DNA of 64,000 bases from Ulva prolifera (GCA_023078555.1 JALAAN010000010.1:930001-994000), one strand, 5' to 3'; counted from the stretch's first letter, positions 34,390-45,810 are shown. The notes: generated from the sequence alone by a model not told the origin. Made by a program: numbers and translations.

Positions 34390-36807
34390 ATGTCGGACAG
34401 CATACCTCCTGTAGCTGTTAGCAACTTGATCGAGATAGCTTTCATCGTAGACAAACAAGAGGCCCGCGTATCACTTCGAAAGAAAAGAAATCAATCTCTC
34501 GAAGATTTTTTCCGCGACAGACTAGCAATATTGGAACGCAAGATTTACACATTGACCACGCGGCCGTTTCACAGTGTCAAGGGAATGCCATCACTGCACA
34601 ATGACACAGTGGCGCATATTTTCGAATCATTGATCGAGATTCCGTATGATCATGACGACGAGGCGTGGCCACTCCCCCAGGCAAAGCAGATTGGCTTCGT
34701 AGTGCTGGAGGCACCGAGGTCGGGAGACATGCCCCCACCGGCCTGCAGAGGAGCTAAAACACAGAGCAGCAAAATCACGAGGACTCCTTCAGAGGTCCGC
34801 TGTGCAATCCGGATGTTGTCTGCGCGGTTTCTACTTTTCCAACACGATCTTTGTCAATTCATTGTGACTCGGGTGCATCAAGTGTCAGTTCGTGGAACTG
34901 CTGAATGAGCGACGAAGTGCAGGCTGAGATCACCATGTTCAACAACTTGGACCTTTACATGCCTCGACTGACGCCACAGGCTTTTGAATATGTCCTCGTG
35001 CACCTAGCAGTGGCATTACAGGTGAAAGTACCATCCTTGGCGTGCGGCTCTGTCATCTCGAACCGCATACGGGCGTACCTCGCGCATCCGTCCGTTGATG
35101 CTTGGCGATTGGTCGAAGGCTGCCTGGTTCGCGAGCCATTCACCTCTGTCGCAATGAGCGTGCTGGACACATGTTGCATGGGCAATGTTACCTGCACTGT
35201 GTAGGATCAAGACGCACTTATCGAACTCAGGCATGCATTTGTCATCAAACAGGCAAAGACAGACGTTCTGCGGTTGGCTTATGCGTACATTCTCGAGCGG
35301 AGTGAACAGGCTCATGCACCAGGCCTGGCCAGAGAGGCCAGAGCAGCATTCAGGAAGTTCTCCAAAACATATGACACAGACAACATGCGCAAGGTCAGGG
35401 CATCCAACGACTTGATATTCCTCTCCTGGGCCAACCACAAAACTAGGAAAGAACTGGAGGATATTCTTGGTGATGAGCAATGGGAGTTGTCATCAGAACA
35501 AGTGGCAGCAATCTGCGAGGGTCTTGCTAATCTGCTCAAGGTCTTTGGGGAACCTTGGAAAAGGTCCAAGCAATTCAGAGAAAGGATGAGACTAGAGATG
35601 AACGGCCTTGCCGCAGCTGACAGTACAGGGCCGGTGTGCCGAGTCCTCACCAAATGATGCAGCAGATTTTGATTGCAACGGTTTGTCAGAAACACCCTGT
35701 TTCCTGCAGGGGCTGCGGGCTCTTATGATTGTATGGTCTTGGACTCTGAAGGACGACACAACCCTCACAGACACCGGTATTGAGGCTGCAGGTCTACCAC
35801 GACCAAAGCTTGACTTGGCTACAATCGACAGTATGGATTCATGGCCACATGAGAACTGGGGCCTCCTCGCAGATAACACCGAGGAGTCACCATTTTCCAT
35901 TGTCCACATCACTGGCAGACCATATAAGAAACCACAACACCAGCAGGACAAGACACTCCTCCACGTCAAAGAGCAGTTCACCATGCTCAAGCTGTTCCAA
36001 GCATCCGGTGAGTTATCCTCTTCCGGGCTGCAGTTTTTCCAGAGGTACCACAAACTTCTTATCTGGAATTTCCCATCCCAGACTATGAGCCAGCGACTGA
36101 ACAGTGTCCTGAGGACGATGCCACGGAGACTGAAGACAGCCCTGAGATGGAAGACCAGGGCGACGCTGCAGACAATCATACAGATGTTCGTGTCGCAATA
36201 CCTCGTCGAGGGTACCTGAATGTGGCAGGGGTGTTCATGCTCAATCAGATCGTACCCTTCATGGTGTGCCCAGCTCTACCAACAGTGACATCACAGCACC
36301 GATGCAGCACCAGCGTGGGCCCTGCGCAGACCCACAGAGACCATTGTGTAGGAGGACTTGTTCAACACGCATGGCGTCCCGCCCCCCACCAACTTTGCAG
36401 CCTTTGTGGACGCCGTCACCTCAGTCGCGACTGAACGCGTTCCAGTGAAACAGGTGCAAGATGAGCTGCATGAAGCAGATGAGGATGACGCCGTTGTAGC
36501 ATCAGAAGATGAGTTCCAGTCAGACGACGAGGCTGCTACACGTCATGTCAAACTACCTCATGCGAAGGGTAAACATGACAAGGCTGAACGCCTGCGCAAG
36601 AGAACATCAGCTCCCAAGCGCGCGGCAGGTCAGGTTACATCCACATCCGGCTCAGTGCCAAGCAGCGAACCCTCGACTGCAGAGCATATCCAAACAGTGG
36701 TCGAGACAGACGCACCCAACGGTGAAGTCACCGTTGCAGTTGACATTGATGTACCGGTACGCAGACCAGCTGTCCAGATCTTTCCAGTACGAACGGAGGA
36801 CCAGTGA
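34390..36807 (+). CDS. Second gene of the Tnp2 element, multi-exon, unknown function
   Basis: A chain of forward ORFs with protein-like character (34390-34908, 34905-35204, 35208-35657, 35655-36219, 36358-36807), probably exons of one gene. It begins MSDSIPPVAVSNLIEIAF. The middle is helical (LAREARAAFRKFSKTYDTDN). The last part is acidic (DEADEDDAVVASEDEF-like) then basic (KHDKAERLRKRTSAPKRAAG), as in a nuclear DNA-binding protein. An AG acceptor is visible at GTGCAG near 34922. CACTA elements typically encode a second DNA-binding product beside the transposase, and this could play that role. I recognise no named domain. Confidence 0.45.
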
Positions 36808-37506
36808 TGCAGCGACACCTCCATGTTAGCATGTGTGCAGGCCCCAGAACAGGGCCACGGCCAGACGTCGGGACAGGGGCTCCCATTACCTGCCCCAGAA
36901 GCTGCAGGTTCAGTCAAACGCCCAGCTCGGAGCCAGAGGAAGTGCCAGTCTGCTTACCGGAAGAAGTCACGCAATTGACCTGGTGAGTGCTGCCTTATCC
37001 ACATGTCTGCCTGTGTGACTGCAGGCCTCAGTTCATCAAAGCCTGGCCATGCCACCTTCTGTGATGGCTTTGGTTTTTGGTTTTGCATGTATGGCGTCTT
37101 GTCAATTGCAAGTGTGCAAGTGGATCATGAAGCAGACTCATGTGTGCAGGCCACTCGATTCTGGGCATGGGAACGGGTCTATGCGAGAGTGGGCCGCTAC
37201 TGGAGGGACACTGACTTGTGGTGGTCGGTGCTGTGATGTGCTGTACCACAGGGCCGTAGGCAGCAGCAGTGAGGGCGTGGATAGGCCAGCGGGCCGGGAT
37301 GGGTTGTGAGGGCCAATTGTAACCCATTTGTATGTCTACGGTTGTTGATAATGACTATTTGTTGCAGTGCATCAGTGATTTGGTAGATGGCACAGCGCAG
37401 TACACTGTTTTGCACACCCTGGTTGCGCACCCGCTAAAAAGTCGCGCACCTTCCATGGTGCATCCGGAGGGTGAGCCACAAAACAGGGCGTGAGCAACTC
37501 AGTTGG

Positions 37507-37784
37507 TGTTGTGAAAGTGCCTCGTAGCGTCCAAGGCATGTGCACATGCGAATGCACGCACGGGGTGACACGTGGCAGTCACCAGCCCGCGAATGAGAAG
37601 ACACATCCCAGCTCTATGTATAGGTCGAACAAGGTCATGGTTCAAGTATCTGGCTCAGATACTGACCATGCAGGTGTGATCCCAGATCTCAGGCGTCATG
37701 TGCTAAGTACTCCGCACACATACTTAACATTTCGCCCAACTAAACTTACGGTATGACGCTTCCACTCGCGCTTGCATTCGAACA
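37507..37784 (+). repeat. 5' LTR of TRIM
   Basis: 278 bp, TGTTGTGAAAG to TTCGAACA, matching 37977-38254. Confidence 0.95.
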
Positions 37785-37976
37785 GGTATCGGTGAGTAAC
37801 CACGAACACATGGGCCCATCATAACGTAAGCACCACATGACGCCTGTGATCGCTCTAACATGACCTCTCGTGTGCACAACTTCCCATAGGACATTCCAAA
37901 CACTCGACGCGCTCCGAGAGAACTTCCACATGTGCCTCATGAGCTCGCACACGCTCGCTCCCGTGAAGGGGGGAGG

Positions 37977-38254
37977 TGTTGTGAAAGTGCCTCGTAGCGT
38001 CCAAGGCATGTGCACATGCGAATGCACGCACGGGGTGACACGTGGCAGTCACCAGCCCGCGAATGAGAAGACACATCCCAGCTCTATGTATAGGTCGAAC
38101 AAGGTCATGGTTCAAGTATCTGGCTCAGATACTGACCATGCAGGTGTGATCCCAGATCTCAGGCGTCATGTGCTAAGTACTCCGCACACATACTTAACAT
38201 TTCGCCCAACTAAACTTACGGTATGACGCTTCCACTCGCGCTTGCATTCGAACA
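37977..38254 (+). repeat. 3' LTR of TRIM
   Basis: 278 bp, directly after the purine tract and followed by the target duplication GTTGG. Confidence 0.95.
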
Positions 38255-38638
38255 GTTGGGTGCGCACTACGGGGGTGAGCAAGATGTCAACGCTTCGAAT
38301 TGGACGCAGACACTGCCGCAAACATTGACTAGGCACAGTGGCAGATCGCATGATCAAACGTACGTATAATGTGGAGCAACTGATGCCAACGCACACTGTC
38401 ACAAGGCATGTGTGCGCGGCGACTTAACCAAAATCACTGCTCTGATGCTAGTGTTCACGCAGACTGGAAACACATGAACACATTAGATAACTAAATAGCT
38501 GACGTGGTCATTTTGCAGTCCGGCGCACATTGCTACGCGCATCAGACTCGAATGGGTGCCGCGTCCGGCAGTGATGACAACTCAACCAAGTAGCATGATA
38601 ACAGTTACAAAATCACAGGCATGACAACTGTGGAACAT

Positions 38639-38700
38639 CACAGCAGCAACGAGAAGGTGGCTCACCCGTGGGTGAGCAACTTGGGTGAGCCACGGATTCG
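38639..38700 (+). repeat. Isolated left-type end of the same DNA transposon family
   Basis: CACAGCAGCAACGAG begins at 38639, with CTCACCCGTGGGTGAGC exactly 22 bases in, then a further GGTGAGC. The spacing equals that of the other ends. Its partner end was not found. Confidence 0.5.
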
Positions 38701-39617
38701 CGATGTAATAAATCGTCAAAACGGCTCTAAAAGCTGCTCTGAACAATATGGAAGGTAGTTCACATTGTGCTGAAGTGAGCCTCATCGTTCTGGGCAGGAT
38801 CGGACGCATTTTGGCTCGTCTGCGAGTGTCCTTGCATGGGAGGTATCATGGCGAATCGGGCTGGTTGGGCCCGCGCTTGGCACAAACCACTCTCCCGATG
38901 CACTTTCAATGAACACAAATGTTACATTGTTGCTCTGCTGCGCGCCGATGATACGTAACGACGTGATCGGGGCCGTCTGCCGTACGTGGGCTTGAGAGTG
39001 TTGCCTTTTGCGAGGCCCCGTGTCGCTGGCGCGGTAGACACTAGACACCGCCCGGAGGTCGATATGACTTGTTTACTCGATTGCCATGTACATTGAGTCG
39101 TTTGCTGTCCCGTAACATGTCTGTGCCTGTGCCAATGGGCTCCTGTGCCATGCCGAAGCTCGTTGCAGGCATGCTCGTATGTAGCAATTACTCTTCGTTC
39201 TCTGCGATCTGCCTCGCTATGCACTGTACAAAATTCTGTTATTCAAATCTGGTGTATCTCTGGACTGGGATCGGGCTCGAAACATCAGCAAGGAGAATGC
39301 GGTGTGCGGCTCAGCTGCTTTCGGGAAGGGCGGGGAGGGTGGCAAGGATCATCAGACTTGCCGTAAGATCGCACAGTATCGTAAAGCATCACAGGCAAAA
39401 CGCCAGACTGGCGCACTGGGGTGTGCCACGATAATGGGTGCGCCAACCTAAGGTGCGCTGGTGAGCAGCTCGCTGCACTTTGATCGTTTCTGTCTTTTCG
39501 AGGTCCCTGTGGGATGCTAGTTGACGGTAGAGTGCGTGTGTATGGCCACTTCTGCTGAACAGGTTCGAGAACGGTCAAAGTGGGAGGAGGCCCGGTGCTA
39601 TGGCCCACCATGGGGGT

Positions 39618-40473
39618 TGTAGAGGTCTCTGAGTCGCCGGGGCGGAACGGACCTACGGTGCTGCGCGAGGACAGCTGAATAAAATGGGCTAAACGCCGCA
39701 GCACGAAGGCTGTACAGGCAGACAGAAAAAGAACAGACAGATGCGAAAAGAGGCAAGAATTCAATACAATGTGATGCACGAATGGGTGGCGCCCCAACCA
39801 GATCACTGTAAAAACGTGCCTGGTCCCAGCAAGCGCTCGGTATAAATACCGATGGTGTGTGCGCCCAGGTCGATCCCCCTGTCAGAGCTGGCCTCGCCGG
39901 ATCGCGCAGAGCGCAGACCCCAGATCCCGAGTAACTGCGGGAGAAAGTAAGCATGTGGCCTTCGGAGCCTGAAGGCTGATCGCACACTGATTTCGTGTTC
40001 GATGTGGGAGCCGTGCCTGCTAACAGCGGGCATGCATGCGAAGCCCCAAGGCTGCCGCGTAACATGCGCGAGTTCACAAATACACATGGGAGGTCTGCAT
40101 GCGACCCGGTCTGTAAGATACCAGTCTAACTTGGGTAGGACATGACCGCTAATGCGCTGGTCCAGGTAATCCGATATAATACAGTGCCAACTAAGCATAG
40201 CTGCGTAAGCTGGCCGAGTTGGTGCACTCGTAGCCACGTCCAGTAAGGTGTCTGGCATACACGTATCATTGTGATTCGAGTGTACAGGACGCTGTACAGA
40301 AATTGCGTGCACATATGTGCATAATAATAATTAACGTGGTATATAATGTATAAGTGGCGTTGTACAGACGCCAGTCCAAGTTACGAGGACACATGTTGTG
40401 GTCTGCGCTGCAGCCTTAGGTGTCTATAGGTGTGCCGCGCCAGCATGCGCCTAGTGAGATGTATCTCACAACA
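39618..40473 (-). repeat. 3' LTR of chromovirus copy 2
   Basis: 856 bp, aligns with 44247-45102 and with 4322-5176 in the other orientation. Confidence 0.95.
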
Positions 40474-40661
40474 CCTCCCCCCTTAACAGAGGAGCGAAGC
40501 TCCACAAGCGAAGCACAGAGATGCTGGCGAGACCACACACGAAGAAGGCATCACGATAGATGGCAAGTGACAAAAATGACGCGAAGGGCGAAGCCTGCGG
40601 AGCAGGGACGACGTCGGGGCTTTGCAACAAGCGCCGGCGCCGTGACTGCCTTGCAAATAAG

Positions 40662-41222
40662 TTACATCATGTCCGAGAAGGCCACGATCAAGTCATCTAA
40701 GTAGTGGCCCAAAACATGGCCATGAGAGTGCGTGGCAAATTCGATAAAGTCATGAAGCGTGCGCTCACGAATGCGAGCAGCCATCACCACCGTGCGCTCG
40801 GCACTAACAATGCCGCGAAGACGGCGCTTAAATTCGTCGACGCTGCCGGCGGCCGCGGAAATATGGAGGTCGTCCTTCATAATTCTGTCAATGTTGACAA
40901 GGAGCCTTTTAAGCCTGCCATCCGCCAGCGCGGAGTCTCCGGGTAAGTCGGGCAAGGAAGCCACTGCACAACGGCATAAGTAAGCGATGAGGCGCCACAA
41001 TATAGGCGTTCCGAGGTAATCGCGCACCGAGCAAGAACACCCCAATGCAGCGCCAAATAAAGTGAACAACCCCATAAAGACCTGTAGAAAAAAAATAACG
41101 GTACACTCAAGGCAGGTAAGGTACGAGTCGCTGCCGTGCTGGGGCTCCACCCAGTGAATGCCCGTGCCCAGCATGACGAGTGCTGTGGGGGTGGCAGTGT
41201 TGGTTCCTATGTGATCATGCAC
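40662..41222 (-). CDS. Extra ORF downstream of pol in chromovirus copy 2, unknown function
   Basis: 186 residues, starting MHDHIGTNTATPT, with a hydrophobic segment (FFLQVFMGLFTLFGAALGC) and a C-terminal half shared with the ORF at 3680-4129. No recognised domain. Confidence 0.5.
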   Translation of the reverse strand: MHDHIGTNTATPTALVMLGTGIHWVEPQHGSDSYLTCLECTVIFFLQVFMGLFTLFGAALGCSCSVRDYLGTPILWRLIAYLCRCAVASLPDLPGDSALADGRLKRLLVNIDRIMKDDLHISAAAGSVDEFKRRLRGIVSAERTVVMAARIRERTLHDFIEFATHSHGHVLGHYLDDLIVAFSDMM

Positions 41223-41376
41223 ATGGACCTAAGACCGACAAGCGTCGGCGGAGCGGGCAGGATACGGTCAAGCAATACCTGCGTCGATCCCAACTCCTGA
41301 CGACCGTGTAAATGCCCTGTAAGTGCTATCATGAATCCAGGCGTCCCCTTCAACACATAGCGGGCGCAGCGGAGAC

Positions 41377-41990
41377 CTAGTACAGGCATGCAGCGCAGCG
41401 GGAGCAATAACGCTGGCGCGATGTGGCTGCTTTAAGCGCCGGTTCGGCATCTACCGGGCACGCCGAGCGACGCCTAGTCCTAGGCGTCAAGCGTGGCGGG
41501 CGCGACATAATGGCAGGTGCAGTGTCGATCCCGCGTCGGGTCGACTGTTGAGCACGTTGCAGCAGGTGCGCTAGTTTAGCACGGGCCGTGCGCGGGAGCT
41601 GTTGGATCAGAATGTCGCGCTGTTTGGAAGACGCATTCTGGAACATATAATCGGCCACTTTGTCCAAACAGTTCTCCAGCTCATTAACAGGGAGCCATAA
41701 GTTGTGTTGCGGGGAGTACCCTTTCCAACTAACTAAGTAGTGAGGGCCTTTCATTGGGCCTGTCTCTTTGGATTGGACAGCGGGTGTATGCGTGCGTCTA
41801 TAATCAAGGATGGCTTCCACTTCGAACACCTTATTGGCGTCTGTGGGCCGGGACAATTCAGGTGCGCTGGAGTACTCATGCAGATGAGACGCAACGTACG
41901 GTTTTAAACATGAGAAATGAAACACATTGTGTATGCGAAGTTGCTGCAGCGTTGCAGGCAGTTGTAATCGCGCAGCTCTAGTGCCGACCA
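41377..41990 (-). CDS. Chromovirus copy 2: chromodomain end of pol
   Basis: The C-terminal part of the integrase polyprotein, with the LHEYSSAPELSRPTD linker and the chromodomain (HYLVSWKGYSPQHNLW), corresponding to 2780-3409 of copy 1. The catalytic parts of pol are absent from this copy. Confidence 0.85.
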
Positions 41991-41992
41991 GC

Positions 41993-44200
41993 TCAAGGAT
42001 TTGACAGGGGCCCGCCCATTTGGCAGCGCCGCCTGTTAAAAGCCTCCCCGAAGAATGCGTCACGAGACGCCTGCGGTACAAGTGAAAGAAAAGTGGGGCA
42101 GTGGTCAACCTGATGATGGCCAGCTTGGGGGTTGGCATTGTTCCTAGCCGACGGGCATAACCAACACTGCTTGAACGGGTACAGATAATGCATGCGCAGC
42201 ATGCGTGTTGCCGTAAACATAAATGTAGGCTCAATTCCTGGAGGCAGTGGGTGCGTTGCCGCAGCTAATGCGCCATGGACCGAAGTAGGGCCACCTTCCA
42301 ACTCAAGGCTAAGTGCCTTGCACAGGTCAGCCGGCACCACAGGGTTTTGAACAAACCCTTGCAGCCATGGCCTAAACGTATCCTCGTCCGTTGAGTTAGC
42401 CTGCTCTTTAAGTTGAGGGATAAGTGGCTGCCTGGTGCCTGGTAGGGGACCTGAGGGAGCCGCGCGTTTCTGCAAACCATTGCGGTTGTTAGCCGGTGGG
42501 CCAGGTAAGATCGCGGCCGCGGCTTGCTGCTTGGGTTCGTGAGTGCCAGGTGCCTGTGATTTGCGCTTGGAGACTAACATAGCATAATCGATCCTGCTAT
42601 CAGGCGCATCACCTGTGTAACGTTTGACCGTGTTGGCCGACTCGCGGACTTGTTGAAGCTGTGTAACAGCCCACGTAATGAATTTAACAGCGGTCGCGTC
42701 CGCTTGAAACGTACTCAAGCCCACTAACGGCTTCAACTCTAAGTTAAATTTCTCTAGTAAAGTTGACATGGGTAAGAACATGCGCAAGGTATCAGCTAAT
42801 GTCGATTTGCAGGTGGGCTGCATTAGACGCTGCAGTTTTGTAAACAAAATGCAAGCAAAATCCACTTTGCACTGCTTGCCTTGCATGTGCGTGTAATCCA
42901 GGAAAATTAATCGATAGTAAGTTTTGATGTGGTGCATAAGCTCGTTAAAATCAGCAGAGTCGGCCGCGTCATAGCGCTGCCACGCGTGTTCAATATTATG
43001 TCTGAACTGACCGCTGGTGAAGTAAAAGTCTCTAATCACTTCTAACCACTGTCGGACAGTGCATTCAGGGTTCAGAGCAGCTTCTTGCGCAACCGTAACA
43101 TGTTGGTCAGTGCGAGAAAAAGTGGTGGTCAGATGTTGTATGACTTGCTTCTCTGATAGTTGCAAACAATTCGCGCGTGCATGCAAAACGTCGCTTTGGT
43201 ACTTGTGCCAGCGTAATTCGGATAAGGGATCGCCGCGCAACGCGGCTGCTGTGGGCATGTGAACCGACGAAAATGTATATTGAGCACTACGAAACCACGT
43301 ATTTGAGCTGTCATCAAGAAAATTCGGGTTACTCTCAGGCAGTGATGAATGGATGGGTAAGATTGACTGCACCTGGGTGGTGACGCTTGCCGAGCAGTCC
43401 CGATACTGTTGTGCCTCCGCCTTGGTAATCTCCGAAACGTGGACCGTTGGGAACACTTCAGACACGCTTTTGAGACAATAACGTGCACTAGTAAACGCAT
43501 GCCATACTGCGTGCACAATATTAAAAACTTTTGGCTCCGAGGCTTTCACAAGCTTAATTAGTGCAGCGCCATGGCTGTTAACAGCGGGCGTGGTACGTAA
43601 CTTCGTAGTCCGCTCCCTTACGCCAAGCAGTCCTAACAAGTCGGTACGGACAGGGCATGCCAACATGGCAAGCGTAAACGACTTGTAATCGGTGGAGAAA
43701 GCAAAAGTCAGATCAAGCAGGGGCTTGGCGAACCTAGGCCCGAGCCAGACCAACAATGTCATGGCTGCCGGGCTAAGCAAGTTGCGCACGGGGCCGTCCA
43801 CGGGGCCCCAATCAGCCGCGCACAAAAATCCACCCGGCGCCTTAAGGGCACGCTTAACAGCTTCCGAAGACACCTTCTTCTCCAGAGGTCGGAAGGGTAC
43901 CTCGTCATCCGGCAGGTCAGACTCTAAGAAAATCTGTCTGGCATCCCGGCACACAGCCATGAACGCCGGCTTGTCAAAGTCAGCAGCACAATTCACCATA
44001 ACGTTTTGCAGCCACAGCAGCATGCTAAACAGACGTCGAATAAAGTCTAAGTCTTCCTGAGGGAAGCTAGCCAGGCCAGGATTCTGACATTGTTCTAAAG
44101 AAAAATTCGAATCAACACATGTAACGATCGACTCACGAGCGGATTCCCACGTAACCGGGTCCTCCATGGCTTGGGCAGCTAATTCGCTGGCCATCTGCAA
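41993..44200 (-). CDS. Chromovirus gag-like protein
   Basis: 735-residue ORF starting MQMASELAAQAMED soon after the 5' LTR, in the position of gag. It is mostly helical, with a region (VTVAQEAALNPECTVRQWLE to LIFLDYTHMQGKQCK) that looks like a capsid-type helical domain and a Pro/Gln-rich part before the end. Near the C-terminus, a cluster with the spacing CWLC...GHHQVDHC resembles an atypical zinc knuckle. The assignment rests on position and general character. Copy 1's gag lies outside the window. Confidence 0.7.
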   Translation of the reverse strand: MQMASELAAQAMEDPVTWESARESIVTCVDSNFSLEQCQNPGLASFPQEDLDFIRRLFSMLLWLQNVMVNCAADFDKPAFMAVCRDARQIFLESDLPDDEVPFRPLEKKVSSEAVKRALKAPGGFLCAADWGPVDGPVRNLLSPAAMTLLVWLGPRFAKPLLDLTFAFSTDYKSFTLAMLACPVRTDLLGLLGVRERTTKLRTTPAVNSHGAALIKLVKASEPKVFNIVHAVWHAFTSARYCLKSVSEVFPTVHVSEITKAEAQQYRDCSASVTTQVQSILPIHSSLPESNPNFLDDSSNTWFRSAQYTFSSVHMPTAAALRGDPLSELRWHKYQSDVLHARANCLQLSEKQVIQHLTTTFSRTDQHVTVAQEAALNPECTVRQWLEVIRDFYFTSGQFRHNIEHAWQRYDAADSADFNELMHHIKTYYRLIFLDYTHMQGKQCKVDFACILFTKLQRLMQPTCKSTLADTLRMFLPMSTLLEKFNLELKPLVGLSTFQADATAVKFITWAVTQLQQVRESANTVKRYTGDAPDSRIDYAMLVSKRKSQAPGTHEPKQQAAAAILPGPPANNRNGLQKRAAPSGPLPGTRQPLIPQLKEQANSTDEDTFRPWLQGFVQNPVVPADLCKALSLELEGGPTSVHGALAAATHPLPPGIEPTFMFTATRMLRMHYLYPFKQCWLCPSARNNANPQAGHHQVDHCPTFLSLVPQASRDAFFGEAFNRRRCQMGGPLSNP

Positions 44201-44246
44201 GTAATAAAAGAATAATCAGGACAGAGATCTTGAAGTCACCGATACC

Positions 44247-45102
44247 TGTAGAGGTCTCTGAGTCGCCGGGGCGGAACGGACCTACGGTGCTGCGCGAGGA
44301 CAGCTGAATAAAATGGGCTAAACGCCGCAGCACGAAGGCTGTACAGGCAGACAGAAAAAGAACAGACAGATGCGAAAAGAGGCAAGAATTCAATACAATG
44401 TGATGCACGAATGGGTGGCGCCCCAACCAGATCACTGTAAAAACGTGCCTGGTCCCAGCAAGCGCTCGGTATAAATACCGATGGTGTGTGCGCCCAGGTC
44501 GATCCCCCTGTCAGAGCTGGCCTCGCCGGATCGCGCAGAGCGCAGACCCCAGATCCCGAGTAACTGCGGGAGAAAGTAAGTATGTGGCCTTCGGAGCCTG
44601 AAGGCTGATCGCACACTGATTTCGTGTTCGATGTGGGAGCCGTGCCTGCTAACAGCGGGCATGCATGCGAAGCCCCAAGGCTGCCGCGTAACATGCGCGA
44701 GTTCACAAATACACATGGGAGGTCTGCATGCGACCCGGTCTGTAAGATACCAGTCTAACTTGGGTAGGACATGACCGCTAATGCGCTGGTCCAGGTAATC
44801 CGATATAATACAGTGCCAACTAAGCATAGCTGCGTAAGCTGGCCGAGTTGGTGCACTCGTAGCCACGTCCAGTAAGGTGTCTGGCATACACGTATCATTG
44901 TGATTCGAGTGTACAGGACGCTGTACAGAAATTGCGTGCACATATGTGCATAATAATAATTAACGTGGTATATAATGTATAAGTGGCGTTGTACAGACGC
45001 CAGTCCAAGTTACGAGGACACATGTTGTGGTCTGCGCTGCAGCCTTAGGTGTCTATAGGTGTGCCGCGCCAGCATGCGCCTAGTGAGATGTATCTCACAA
45101 CA
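44247..45102 (-). repeat. 5' LTR of chromovirus copy 2
   Basis: 856 bp; outer boundary TGTTGTGAG at 45102 (minus strand), inner boundary CTCTACA at 44247, directly followed by the primer-site sequence. Confidence 0.95.
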
Positions 45103-45810
45103 GGGGTGTGCCACTGTTCTAGGTGCGCCAGTCTGTGGTGGGGTTTTTCCTGTTGCTGGTGTACGACGTCCAGAAGTCAGATCTGGCTTATGCATCGATC
45201 AATCCGCTGCTAAAATGACTCTTGGTACGCACATTACTTGCACATACGGACACTCGGTGGCTTGTGGTCTACAAGCAGCTCACCCTTGAAGTGCGCCATG
45301 GATCTGGGTGTGCCAACTGATGGTGGGTACCCATCTGGCCTTGATGCTTGCACTGGCATTGACAATCTAATATGCCGAGGAAGAATTATGCGGATAATTT
45401 CATATGGCAGTGTTGTATCATAATGGTATGTGGAACGAGGAACCTTTATGAGATAGGCCTCACCTGTGTGGTGTGCCACTAGTTTGGGGGGCCATCCATG
45501 GTGCGGCACAACACCCCATGAGGCGGCGTCGGAGCCATAAGCACATTGGAAGTGACGTGTTTGTCACCTTTGCAAAAGCGGATACGCGGATGCCACTTTG
45601 GACGGCATGCACTTGGTTTCCCTACAGCCACGCAACATGCGCGGGCAGGCCAGGCAAAGGACCACACACCGAAAGAACAGCAGCTGAACATATGAGATCC
45701 GCGTCTTCAGAGATTCGTCAATAATATTGACAATGCTTGGTATCGCCACTTGCCTTTTGCTTGTCGGCTTGCCCGCAAGCTGGATCACTGTCACTGGATG
45801 CGCACGGGCA

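Larger units (their letters stand above)
37507..38254 (+). mobile_element. TRIM (miniature LTR retrotransposon), intact ends, very young
   Basis: 748 bp: two 278-bp LTRs (37507-37784 and 37977-38254) that look identical, separated by only 192 bp without coding capacity. It is flanked by the 5-bp duplication GTTGG (37502-37506 and 38255-38259). The LTR begins TGTTGTGAAAGTG and ends GAACA. The internal part starts GGTATCGGTGA (37785) and ends with the purine tract GAAGGGGGGAGG (37965-37976). Both signals match the chromovirus of this window. It inserted into subterminal GGTGAGC repeats of the Tnp2 element. Confidence 0.95.
27719..38290 (+). mobile_element. Tnp2 (EnSpm/CACTA-like) DNA transposon; right end not resolved
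   Basis: The proposed left end is CACAGTGACTACGG at 27719, with CTCACCTGGGTGAGC starting 23 bases in. This is followed by about 870 bp rich in GGTGAGC/GGTGCGC motifs (27741-28590). The body encodes a C2H2 finger, a Tnp2-type transposase (28901-33859) and a second gene (34390-36807). On the right, the same motifs return at 37420-37495 and 38255-38290, interrupted by a TRIM insertion. No matching right terminus with the same flank was found before the next left-type end (38639), so the right limit given is where the motifs stop. Confidence 0.65.
39618..45102 (-). mobile_element. Ty3 chromovirus copy 2, LTR-complete, internally deleted (no RT, RNase H or IN)
   Basis: Full-ended element of 5,485 bp with 856-bp LTRs (5' LTR 44247-45102, 3' LTR 39618-40473) that are almost identical. 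It is flanked by the 5-bp duplication GGGGT (39613-39617 and 45103-45107). The primer-site sequence GGTATCGGTGAC follows the 5' LTR and a purine tract (complement of 40474-40484) precedes the 3' LTR. It keeps a long gag region, the chromodomain and the extra downstream ORF, but the central part of pol is missing relative to copy 1, so it is a deletion derivative that would need a helper. Very young. Confidence 0.95.

Noticed and set aside
35180-35205. GCACTGTG followed by TA as a possible right end of the Tnp2 element
   Set aside because: It lies inside the second gene and has no GGTGAGC/GGTGCGC motifs next to it.
45131-45163. Right end of a 0.3-kb MITE starting at 39390 and interrupted by the chromovirus
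   Set aside because: The candidate end ends CCTGTTG, has 28 instead of 22 bases spacing and no matching flank.
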